The translations under genes and the position numbers were made by a program. The notes under the pieces were generated by a model. That model saw nothing but the letters and a program-made list of their open reading frames with translations. It was not told the origin of the DNA and did no database searches. From Spirochaetaceae bacterium (GTDB taxonomy: Bacteria > Spirochaetota > Spirochaetia > Treponematales > Breznakiellaceae), in assembly GCA_031265015.1 (NCBI GenBank), contig JAISDG010000108.1:1-19442 (forward strand): DNA of 19,442 nt. The letters are read 5' to 3'. Positions within the stretch are counted from its first letter, which is position 1. Each line of letters begins with the position of its first letter. Shown here piece after piece: positions 7,608 to 14,832 of the stretch.

Positions 7608-8198
7608 ATGGCAAAAAAAAATACCGCGGCAGCAAATACACCCAAGGTAATAAGCCTTTTTGATGCATACGCCAGTGATCAGCTGCCCAAGGACCAGGGA
7701 TACATCGTTTCTTCTTTTATCAACAGCAACACCGGATATTCGATCTACGAGATCATCTCGTATTCCGGCGTCAAGGCAATTTATCCCGACAGCGGCGGAC
7801 TTACCTTCCAGTCCCAGGGCCGGAAGCTTCACGTCCTTATCGAACCCGCTTCCTATCCGAATAAAAGCATTGAACCCTACCTTCGTGAAAAGGCGGATCA
7901 GATTCCCCTGCGGTTCAAGGAACTGAACAAAATTACCGCCAAGAATCAGTCTACCATCTACTTTTCAAAAAAGCCCGTCGAATCCCTTTCTTCATTTACC
8001 GTTTCCAGGCCCGTAGGATTCAACGTTTCTTTTGTGTTCTACAACAAACCGGATATTTATGAAACCCTGGGTAAATTCTTCGAACAGTCCTTTACCAACG
8101 ACGCGGGACTTCCCATGTCGGATGCCAGAAAAGGCGCCGGGGAAATAGCCTCCATTGTCAAAAAAAGCATGAACTTTCAGGGCATATACGAAGATTAA
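7608..8198 (+). CDS. Conserved-looking protein of unknown function, single-gene unit
   Basis: 196 residues from the ATG at 7608, chosen because AGGAGG (7597-7602) sits five bases upstream; a GTG at 7584 would add eight residues but lies before that site. I do not recognise the protein. It has a charged N-terminus (MAKKNTAAANTPK), no signal peptide and no membrane segment. It reads as a mixed alpha/beta soluble protein, with strands around IVSSFINSNTGYSIYEII, KLHVLIEP and FNVSFVFYNKP and a helical C-terminus ending NFQGIYED. It has no Cys. Codon use is less GC-rich than in pta, similar to cfpA. It has its own -10 box and an excellent terminator, so it is probably transcribed alone. A cytoplasmic location is inferred; no function is proposed. 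Confidence 0.88.
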   Translation: MAKKNTAAANTPKVISLFDAYASDQLPKDQGYIVSSFINSNTGYSIYEIISYSGVKAIYPDSGGLTFQSQGRKLHVLIEPASYPNKSIEPYLREKADQIPLRFKELNKITAKNQSTIYFSKKPVESLSSFTVSRPVGFNVSFVFYNKPDIYETLGKFFEQSFTNDAGLPMSDARKGAGEIASIVKKSMNFQGIYED

Positions 8199-8199
8199 C

Positions 8200-8234
8200 A
8201 AAAAAGGCTGCCGGAAAATCCGGCAGCCTTTTTT
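8200..8234. terminator. Bidirectional rho-independent terminator
   Basis: A perfect 9-bp GC-rich stem, GGCTGCCGG (8206-8214) with CCGGCAGCC (8220-8228), loop AAAAT, flanked by six A on the left and six T on the right. It starts two bases after the stop codon of the 7608 gene and lies 24 bases beyond the end of the convergent ppdK gene, so it can stop transcription from both sides. Confidence 0.95.
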
Positions 8235-8258
8235 GTTGGTAACAGCAAGCGGCCGCGA

Positions 8259-10928
8259 TTAGTTCCGCTCCAGTTCCGCCTGGGCCACCGCCAGGAGGGC
8301 AATGGGTACCGAATAGGGAGAGCAGGACACATAGTTAAGGCCCGCGTCCATGCAGAACCGTACGTTGGCGGGATTGGCGCCGTGTTCGCCGCAGAGACCG
8401 CAGACCAGGTCGGGCCGGGTCAGCCGGCCCCGTTCGGTAGCCAGAGCGATAAGTTCCATAACCCGGGAGTCCAGGGTACTGAAGGGATTCCCCACAATCA
8501 GATCAAACAGGGTATAATCGGGCATAAAAGCGGTAAAGTCATCCCGGGAAATCCCCAGGGTGGTCTGGGTAAGATCGTTGGTACCGAAACTAAAGAAACG
8601 TCCGTACTTGGCAATCTCTCCCGCCCCCAGGGCCGCCGCGGGCAGCTCGATCATCGTGCCGATCTGGTATTCCAGGGGCCTGGCCTTTTTCTGATTCCGC
8701 AGTTCTTCTTCTATGTCCACAATGCCGGTATAGCTGGAACCTTCTATCTTTTTGCCGTAGGCGATAAGCTTGAGTTCCGAAGCGTTCATTACAATAGGAA
8801 TCATAATTTCCGGCCGGGCGTCGATCTTTTCGGAACGCAGTTTATAGGCGGCCTCAAAAATGGCCCGTACCTGCATCGCGTAAATTTCCGGATACGATAC
8901 GGCAATACGGCAGCCCCGGTGACCCAGCATGGGGTTAAACTCATGAAGGGCTTCCACGCCGGCAACGATCTCCGCTTTGGAGATCTTGACTTTCCTGACC
9001 TTCTGCATGTGGTTGATAAGGCTCTGGATTTCGTCGTCGTTATGGGGCATAAATTCATGGAGGGGCGAATCCAGCAGCCGGATAGTCACTTCTTTGCCCG
9101 CCATCACTTTCAGGATTCCGTAGAAGTCATCCCGCTGCATCACCTGCAGTTTTGCCAGCGCCCTGGCCCGGTCCTTGGGATCCGTGGAAAGAAGCATTTC
9201 CCGGAAAACATTGATCCGCTCCGCCTGAAAGAACATGTGTTCGGTACGGCAGAGCCCCACGCCATCGGCGCCAAAGCTAAGAGCCAGCGCCGCGTCCCGG
9301 GGGGTATCGGCATTACAGCGGACATGGAACTTTTTAAGAAAGCCCTTGGAAAGCGCGATAAAGTCCATCAGTCCCGATTCTTTGGGGTCGGGTTCGATAA
9401 GCCTGGCGGTTCCGAGATATACGTTTGATTCGCCGTAAAACGGTACGTTCAGGGTAATATAATCCCCTTCCTTAAAGGTCAGGTTTCCCAGGACGGCGGT
9501 TTTTCCCTTGATCTTCATGCCCAGGGCAACCAGGGACACCTTGCCGTACTGCCGGGCCACCACCGAAGCGTGGGCGGAATAACCCCCCTCCGCGGTCAGT
9601 ACCCCGGTACTTACCTCGATGGCCTTAACATCCTCGGCAAAAGAGGATTCCACCACCAGGACAAACCGGGTGTCTTCCCCTTTCTGCTGGGCTACCTTCA
9701 GGGCTTCCAGCAGGCCGTCGGTACTGAAGTAAGCCCGCCCGATAGCCGCCCCCGGCGCGCCGGCGATACCTCCCTTCCAGCCCTTAAGTTCTTTGATAGT
9801 GGAAGGATCAATCACCGGATGAAGAATTTCATTCAGCCGCAGGGGCTCTATGGATTTAATCACCGCCGCGTTATCGATAATTTTCCGCTTTGCCAAATCC
9901 AGAAGCAGCTTGATATCCGCCTGGGTTGATTTCTGATCCACCAGCCGCTGTTCAATAAGCCAGAGCTTGCCGTTTTCTACGGTAAAACGGATCTGCCGGA
10001 TTTCCTTGAATCTGTCTTCCAGGGTCCAGGCAATACGCTGGAGCTCCTTAAGGTAGGCCGCTCCGATTTTTTCAATGGGCTGGCCGGAAGCGCCGCCCTC
10101 ATTGAACTTTTGCCGGAAAAAGCTGCCCTGAAGGGTCTTTTCGCCGGTAACCACGTTACGGCTAAAATACGCGCCGGAACATGAATCTTTGCCGTAATTC
10201 CCATACACCATGGGGGAGATCATCAAAGCGGTATCGTTGTCGTTCTGATCATCCATCTGGAACATCTTGGAAATCTCGCTTAAGGTAATCAGGATCTGCT
10301 CTTCGGCGGAGTCAAAGAAGCCCTGGGGAAAATACCTGGCATAATAATCCATGTAGAATTCCGCGCTCTTGTCTATCTTGACGGGTTTTTCCTCTTTTTT
10401 AAGCTCGTTGGAAGGACCGGTAATACCCAGCGCCCTGTCCAAAAGTCCCAGCTGACCGGCAAGCTCCGCCTGCAGTTTGGAATTGGCTTCCAGCTCTTTG
10501 ATCCGCTCTTCAATCTTAAGCATGCCCCGGACCAGGAAGAGCACTTCGTGGGCGGCAAAATCCTTGCCGACCCAGTTGGCAAAGCCCCCGATAGTGGGCT
10601 TGGCAAGGCCGAAGTTATGCAGGGCGGGATAGTTGGTTATCACCAGGTTCGAGGAAATAACTACCTTAAGGAGCATGGGATTATCCGGATCTCCAAAGCC
10701 CTTTCCCACAATAGATGCGACCTTGTTAAGCAGGGCAAGGACATCCTTTTTTACCGCCCTGGGATCGATTTCCGAAGCCAGGGTGGTATCGATAATAAAG
10801 CCCGGCAGAATGGGAAACTTAAGCTCCGCAAATTCATTGGCCTGGCGGCCCCGGATACCCAGTAATTCCGGAGCGACACTCCCGGGGATGACCTCTTTCT
10901 GGCTGAAAAAATGCATTCTTTTATCCAT
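8259..10928 (-). CDS. ppdK: Pyruvate phosphate dikinase-like protein with altered ATP-binding motifs
   Basis: 889 residues, the usual PPDK size and domain order: N-terminal ATP-grasp (about 1-340), phosphohistidine domain (about 385-510), C-terminal PEP/pyruvate barrel (about 530-889). PPDK interconverts pyruvate, ATP and phosphate with PEP, AMP and pyrophosphate. The PEP half looks intact: LCRTEHMFF (559-567), IRLLDSPLHEFMPH (616-629), NPMLGHRGCR (665-674), FFSFGTNDLTQTT (778-790) and catalytic Cys846 in GLCGEHG. His453 in GGYSAHASVVAR is the swinging phosphohistidine, but the usual T-S before it is S-A. The ATP half is unusual: the GGKG lysine block is GIRG (24-27), and the 'VRSxAxxSMPGMMDT' block with its ATP-contacting arginine reads VVISSNLVITNYPALHNFGL (89-108). 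ENGKLWLIEQR (318-328) is kept. Last gene of the cfpA cluster; the start is 11 bases after the upstream stop, with AAGGA overlapping that stop codon. Corresponds in type and position to TP0746. Confidence 0.93.
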   Translation of the reverse strand: MDKRMHFFSQKEVIPGSVAPELLGIRGRQANEFAELKFPILPGFIIDTTLASEIDPRAVKKDVLALLNKVASIVGKGFGDPDNPMLLKVVISSNLVITNYPALHNFGLAKPTIGGFANWVGKDFAAHEVLFLVRGMLKIEERIKELEANSKLQAELAGQLGLLDRALGITGPSNELKKEEKPVKIDKSAEFYMDYYARYFPQGFFDSAEEQILITLSEISKMFQMDDQNDNDTALMISPMVYGNYGKDSCSGAYFSRNVVTGEKTLQGSFFRQKFNEGGASGQPIEKIGAAYLKELQRIAWTLEDRFKEIRQIRFTVENGKLWLIEQRLVDQKSTQADIKLLLDLAKRKIIDNAAVIKSIEPLRLNEILHPVIDPSTIKELKGWKGGIAGAPGAAIGRAYFSTDGLLEALKVAQQKGEDTRFVLVVESSFAEDVKAIEVSTGVLTAEGGYSAHASVVARQYGKVSLVALGMKIKGKTAVLGNLTFKEGDYITLNVPFYGESNVYLGTARLIEPDPKESGLMDFIALSKGFLKKFHVRCNADTPRDAALALSFGADGVGLCRTEHMFFQAERINVFREMLLSTDPKDRARALAKLQVMQRDDFYGILKVMAGKEVTIRLLDSPLHEFMPHNDDEIQSLINHMQKVRKVKISKAEIVAGVEALHEFNPMLGHRGCRIAVSYPEIYAMQVRAIFEAAYKLRSEKIDARPEIMIPIVMNASELKLIAYGKKIEGSSYTGIVDIEEELRNQKKARPLEYQIGTMIELPAAALGAGEIAKYGRFFSFGTNDLTQTTLGISRDDFTAFMPDYTLFDLIVGNPFSTLDSRVMELIALATERGRLTRPDLVCGLCGEHGANPANVRFCMDAGLNYVSCSPYSVPIALLAVAQAELERN

Positions 10929-10939
10929 AACTTTTTCCT

Positions 10940-11992
10940 TTAGAAAAGCTTCAGTACGTTATTGACCGGACCATGGAGAAAGGCTTCAAACTGATGACTT
11001 GCCCCCTGGGACAGGTAGCGCTGTAGTTTTGCCACATCCTTGATCTCGTTCCCCGCCACAGCAAATTCAATGGCGCTGCCGTGCTTGACCTTACCCCATT
11101 TAAAAAGGGAGTTAATGTCAAGTATCCGTTCACCTTCGTAATAGATATACACCGTGAGGTCGGGATGGGCGGCGTTATAGCTGGCTACAATCCGCTTCCA
11201 GGCCTCCACATTTCCGTTATGGAACAATTCGTTCTGAACCACCACCGCGTACCGGGGGGTCATCTTGACCGGACCGGTGGGCGCCGCGGCCGGCGGAGCC
11301 GCGGCGGTAACCACCGGCGGAGCCACCCGCTGGGCTTCCTGGACCGGCCTGGCGGCCGCCCTGCCCGTCCGGGCGGAAGCGGTTTTTTTTGCCGCCTTCG
11401 GCGCTCTGGGAGCCCTCGCCGCACCGGGAGCTTTTGGCAGGGCTTTCTGCTTAAGCGGCTTTGCCGTAAAACCGCCCTTTAAAAGGGCCGCCGGAGCCTT
11501 GACCTTGGCGCCTTCAAAAAGGCTTATGGCCAATTCCGCGGCTTTCCGGCAGTTGTCGTCCGCGGGGGCGCCTCCCCGGCCGGCATAAACCACCAGGAGT
11601 TCCTGTTTACGCAGGGAACCGAAGGCAGCCAATTCCTCGGCAATTTTGGGATTCGCCACCAGAAGTCCCAGCTCCGGATGGTGGTAGGCCACGATAAGGT
11701 CAACGCCTTTCCATTTCTCAAATTCCCCGCTCAGGGAAGAAAGATCCGCCGCCACCGAAGCCAGATTGGCGGAAACGGCCTTATATCCCATTTTATCAAC
11801 CAGCAATATGCTTAAGACCAGGCCGGCCCGGTCGCCGGACATTTCTTCGTCATCGGACTGGTACAGCAGATCCGCCAGATTGACGCTGCCGGCGTTTTCC
11901 ATGATAGCGATAGTTCTTTTTATGTGCCGGACCGCGGAATTAAAACCGGATCTGGTGGACAGAACTTCCAGGTTTGTTACATCTTTTGCCAT
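10940..11992 (-). CDS. TP0747-type protein: alpha/beta domain, basic Ala/Pro linker, HPr-like domain
   Basis: 350 residues in three parts. Residues 1-161 are a mixed alpha/beta region with strands such as VDLIVAYHH and ELLVVYAG; I do not recognise it. Residues about 162-245 are low complexity, rich in Ala, Pro and Lys/Arg, like a histone H1 tail. Residues about 246-330 resemble the phosphocarrier HPr: YIYYEGERILDINSLFKWG, then HGSAIEFAVAGNE and a final helix match the HPr strand-helix-strand pattern ('EYNGKxVNLKSIMxVxxLG', 'GxxIxIxAxGxDE'). His258 in NELFHNGN falls roughly where HPr has its phosphorylated histidine, but the GLHARPA motif itself is not kept. The start is well supported by AGGAGG (12003-11998), five bases from the ATG. 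Sits between cfpA and ppdK, as in T. pallidum. A phosphocarrier or regulatory partner of the PPDK is an inference; a structural role with CfpA is the alternative. Confidence 0.87.
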   Translation of the reverse strand: MAKDVTNLEVLSTRSGFNSAVRHIKRTIAIMENAGSVNLADLLYQSDDEEMSGDRAGLVLSILLVDKMGYKAVSANLASVAADLSSLSGEFEKWKGVDLIVAYHHPELGLLVANPKIAEELAAFGSLRKQELLVVYAGRGGAPADDNCRKAAELAISLFEGAKVKAPAALLKGGFTAKPLKQKALPKAPGAARAPRAPKAAKKTASARTGRAAARPVQEAQRVAPPVVTAAAPPAAAPTGPVKMTPRYAVVVQNELFHNGNVEAWKRIVASYNAAHPDLTVYIYYEGERILDINSLFKWGKVKHGSAIEFAVAGNEIKDVAKLQRYLSQGASHQFEAFLHGPVNNVLKLF

Positions 11993-12005
11993 ACATTCCT
12001 CCTAG

Positions 12006-12045
12006 AAAAAACGCCTGACCACTTCAAAGAAGTGGTCAGGCGTTT
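12006..12045 (-). terminator. Strong hairpin terminator or attenuator after cfpA
   Basis: A 16-bp perfect stem, 12009-12024 with 12030-12045, loop CAAAG. On the minus strand it is followed directly by a T run (complement of the A run at 12006-12011), the form of an intrinsic terminator for cfpA. A smaller hairpin, TTCGGTT (12044-12050) with AACCGAA (12059-12065), precedes it. The T run ends only two bases before the AGGAGG of the next gene in the same direction. Confidence 0.9.
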
Positions 12046-12073
12046 CGGTTCTTAGCCTAACCGAAGTTTCGGA

Positions 12074-14116
12074 TCAAAGCTCTTTTAACGAATCCCCGCC
12101 GGAACTGCGGGCCTTACGGGCGCCCCGGGGCTTTACCGCCGCAGCGGAACCGGCGCTTTTCCGCCCTCTGCCCCGCTTGGGAGCCTCCAGGGCGGGGGTC
12201 TGGGTTGTGGCCGCGGCATCGCCGGAATTCAGCATATCCAGATATGCCTGACCCCCGGCGGAAGAAGCTTTGACTTCCTCGGGAGGAGTATCGGCAAAGG
12301 ACTGATTAATGTCTTCCCGGACCGTAGACCGGCGGCGGCTGAAGGAGGCAAAGGCCGCGTCCTGGAAGCCCTTGGAAACGCCGTGAAGGAATTCGTTCAG
12401 CACGTTGGCCATGGCATCCAGGGTGGCTTTTTTCCGCTTAATGGAGGTAATATCCACATCCAAAAGAAGGCCGGGCTGAATATGGTAGGGATTGATCATA
12501 TAGTCAAACTTGTTGTAATCCCTTTCCAGAAACGCGAGCCTGTCTTCCATAACCCGCCGTTCTATGGGGTACTGGTAATCGTACATCAGTTTCATTCTGT
12601 TCCGCATAAGGATGATCTTCTGGCGGATTTTGTCTTTCTCGTAGATGTAGGTCCGGTTCATCCGTTCCACTTCCGTCTCCGCCGGCTTGACAAAAGAAAT
12701 CTCGTCCCAAACCTTGGCGATGTCCTCGTAGAGGGGATCCCCGGTCTTGGCTTTGATATCCTTGCGGATCTGGTTCCTGTTCTTTTTGGCCAGATCGTCA
12801 AAGTCGGTCACCTTGAAGGCGGGCTTACGGCCCTGATAAATCACTTCAAGCACATCCCAGAGGTGGGCAACTTCGGTTTCAAAGCTCTTCATCTGAACAT
12901 CGTAGGCCTTCCGTTCTTCCTGAAGCTGGGCGTTATCATAGTACCGCATCCGTACCTGGTACCGTTCGTCGGGCAGATTCGCCGTATCGGTATCTTCATA
13001 TTCACGGATAAGCAGTTCCCGGGCGTTTTTAAGGTTTTCAATGTACTGGTACCCCATCTTGGAAGTGTCCAGAATGGAGGTAATGGAGTTGATCGCCGTA
13101 TTAAAGCCCCGGTTCCGGATATTCTCGATGTCGACGATTTTTTTAAGGTTTTCGCGGATATTCAGGGCGTCAAAGGTTTCGGGGTCAATTTCCGCCCGGA
13201 GATCGCTGATCCGTTCCATCAGGTTCTTGCCGATGATGCTGTACCGCCGGGATTTGGGATTTTCGGTGTCGTCTTCGGTATAATTTTCGATCCTGCCCAT
13301 CTTGGTAAAGATGATTTCGCCGTCGGAAAGTTCTTCCATCCCCTGATCGATGCGCTCATCCTTGATCTTTTCGATTTCCTTATCGATGGCGTCGATAATG
13401 TGCTTGGAAAGGAGATCCTTGATAAGGTATTCTACCGTTACCTGGTAATGGAAGATAGGACTGATAAGTTCGGCGTCAAGGATATTAACGGAAAGCTTTA
13501 CGTCCGTAACGGTTTTAGGCTTAACAATATTGTCCTTGAAGGCGCATTTTACGATGGAGTAGGCGTTTTCACCCCGGATAAAGGCGCCGGTATCGGTTTT
13601 CTGCCGGAGCAGGCTGTTGGTAAGATTTTCCAGGTCGTTGACCCCCCGCTGGATATGTCCCTGCAGGTGGCCGTACATGTTAACCATGGATTTTTCAATT
13701 TCACCGGTATTGAACTTGTCCGCTCCCCCGACGGCGTCCAGCAGATCCGCTATTTCCTTGGGAGTGTAGCGGGACAGGACCTTGGTCTCTTCCTTGTCGA
13801 TAAAATTCCGGACCTTCTTTACCATCTCGTCTTCTGTGGTTACCACATAGCGGTTGAACATGTTCTGGTAATTCTGGTTGAAATAATTGTACAGTTTTTC
13901 CTTAAGACCACCCATAATATCCAAGCGTTCCAGAACGTCCTTGGGCAATTTTGAGTTAATGTGGTGGATAATCTTGTTGGTTTCTTCCTCCAGAAGCTGA
14001 TTTACTTCGTTCTGTTGATCCCGGTATTCCTGGGCAAGCGAATTCCTCGAACCGACGGCGCTGGGCTTCTCCGGGTGAAATACATTAGGACTTTTGGGCA
14101 GGTCAATGGCTCCCAT
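12074..14116 (-). CDS. cfpA: Cytoplasmic filament protein A
   Basis: 680 residues, nearly identical in length to T. pallidum CfpA (TP0748, about 679 as I recall). CfpA is the main subunit of the ribbon of cytoplasmic filaments that runs under the inner membrane of treponemes; mutants in T. denticola are known to have defects in chromosome segregation and division. The sequence is highly charged and mostly helical, with long coiled-coil-like stretches (for example around residues 35-160, 270-300, 385-430 and 480-560), almost no Cys (one, near residue 191), no signal peptide and no membrane segment. The last 35 residues are a basic Gly/Ala/Ser/Lys/Arg tail (PKRGRGRKSAG, KPRGARKARSS). Start supported by GGAGGA (14130-14125), eight bases before the ATG. 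It heads the minus-strand cluster with the HPr-like and PPDK-like genes but is separated from them by a strong hairpin, so it may be expressed at much higher level. Confidence 0.95.
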   Translation of the reverse strand: MGAIDLPKSPNVFHPEKPSAVGSRNSLAQEYRDQQNEVNQLLEEETNKIIHHINSKLPKDVLERLDIMGGLKEKLYNYFNQNYQNMFNRYVVTTEDEMVKKVRNFIDKEETKVLSRYTPKEIADLLDAVGGADKFNTGEIEKSMVNMYGHLQGHIQRGVNDLENLTNSLLRQKTDTGAFIRGENAYSIVKCAFKDNIVKPKTVTDVKLSVNILDAELISPIFHYQVTVEYLIKDLLSKHIIDAIDKEIEKIKDERIDQGMEELSDGEIIFTKMGRIENYTEDDTENPKSRRYSIIGKNLMERISDLRAEIDPETFDALNIRENLKKIVDIENIRNRGFNTAINSITSILDTSKMGYQYIENLKNARELLIREYEDTDTANLPDERYQVRMRYYDNAQLQEERKAYDVQMKSFETEVAHLWDVLEVIYQGRKPAFKVTDFDDLAKKNRNQIRKDIKAKTGDPLYEDIAKVWDEISFVKPAETEVERMNRTYIYEKDKIRQKIILMRNRMKLMYDYQYPIERRVMEDRLAFLERDYNKFDYMINPYHIQPGLLLDVDITSIKRKKATLDAMANVLNEFLHGVSKGFQDAAFASFSRRRSTVREDINQSFADTPPEEVKASSAGGQAYLDMLNSGDAAATTQTPALEAPKRGRGRKSAGSAAAVKPRGARKARSSGGDSLKEL

Positions 14117-14170
14117 ATTCTGTCTCCTCCAAAAAGTATAATTTTAGATCATAAAAATCACTCACTGACT

Positions 14171-14200
14171 ATTCTAGCAATATTTTAAAAAAAAAGTAAA
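14171..14200 (-). promoter_or_regulatory. Predicted cfpA promoter
   Basis: On the minus strand TTTACT (14200-14195) and TAGAAT (14176-14171) are separated by 18 bases that include a T tract. They match consensus at 4/6 and 5/6. A start near 14164 gives a leader of about 48 bases with a strong GGAGGA. Other -10-like hexamers (TATGAT at 14153-14148, TATACT at 14140-14135) occur closer to the gene but lack good -35 partners. Confidence 0.5.
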
Positions 14201-14250
14201 GCCTTTTCCCTTAATTTATCAAAATTTATTGTACATATCCCCGGAAAATA

Positions 14251-14259
14251 TGCTAAACT
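14251..14259 (+). promoter_or_regulatory. Extended -10 promoter of the VWA/pallilysin-related operon
   Basis: TGCTAAACT is an extended -10 element (TG, one base, TAAACT at 14254-14259). The -35 region is weak; TTGTAC at 14229-14234 lies 19 bases upstream. Only AAGGCC (14260-14265) separates the -10 box from the ATG, so the transcript would start at or next to the start codon. Confidence 0.45.
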
Positions 14260-14265
14260 AAGGCC

Positions 14266-14832
14266 ATGAACGGCAGTATACTCAAAAAAACCGGGATTTT
14301 GCTCTTTTTGGGGCTTACAGCCTTCCTATGGGGGGCCGAACCCAGAGCCGTCCCTATCGACATGTATATAATTGTAGACGGCTCTTCCGCCATGGAACGG
14401 GGGTGGGAGGAAGCCCTGGCCTGGCTTTGTACCACGGTGGTGGACGGCATTTTGCAGCAGGGAGACCGGCTGTGGATATGGACCGCCGGGGACCGGCCAC
14501 AGCTTATCTATTCCGGCGCGGTGGAAGCGGGCAGGGAAAGCGTCAAAACCGCTATCCGGTCGGTACAATTCCAGGGGGATCGGGCGGATTACCAGGCCGC
14601 CCTGCGGGAAGTCCGGACAGCCCTGGCCCGGCAGGACGGAAAACGGCTTACCTATACCCTGCTGGTCAGCGGTTCCGGCGCCAAGGATCCTCCTTCCCGG
14701 GAAGCGGAATCCGCCGGGCTGCTCCGGTATTCCAGGGTGGAGAGTTTTTCCGGGTGGAGGGTGCTGACGGTGGGCCTTGACATAGACGCGAAAGTCCGCC
14801 GGTCCTCGGCATATTACCTGAAAAACCGATGA
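14266..14832 (+). CDS. TP0750-type secreted von Willebrand factor A domain protein
   Basis: 188 residues. Signal peptide: SILKKTG, a hydrophobic segment (about 10-22) and likely cleavage after WGA (residue 24). The remainder fits a von Willebrand A fold: strand IDMYIIVDGSSAM (31-43) carries a MIDAS-like loop (Asp38, Ser40; Ala42 replaces the second Ser of DxSxS), followed by strands GDRLWIWTAG (66-75), the helix GDRADYQAALREVRTAL (104-120), strand LTYTLLVSGSG (128-138) and WRVLTVGLDI (164-173). T. pallidum TP0750 belongs to the same type and position and has been reported as a VWA-fold protease acting on host matrix and clotting proteins; whether this homologue degrades anything is not shown by the sequence. 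Stop codon and next start overlap (ATGA), so it is made with the pallilysin-related protein. Lacks a normal ribosome binding site. Confidence 0.85.
   Translation: MNGSILKKTGILLFLGLTAFLWGAEPRAVPIDMYIIVDGSSAMERGWEEALAWLCTTVVDGILQQGDRLWIWTAGDRPQLIYSGAVEAGRESVKTAIRSVQFQGDRADYQAALREVRTALARQDGKRLTYTLLVSGSGAKDPPSREAESAGLLRYSRVESFSGWRVLTVGLDIDAKVRRSSAYYLKNR

Noticed and set aside
8382..9428. 348-codon open frame on the plus strand
   Set aside because: Antisense to the best conserved part of ppdK, whose family motifs are unmistakable on the other strand.
12383..13954. 523-codon open frame on the plus strand
   Set aside because: It lies wholly opposite cfpA. Its composition is the mirror of a charged helical gene, and it has no start signals or recognisable domain.
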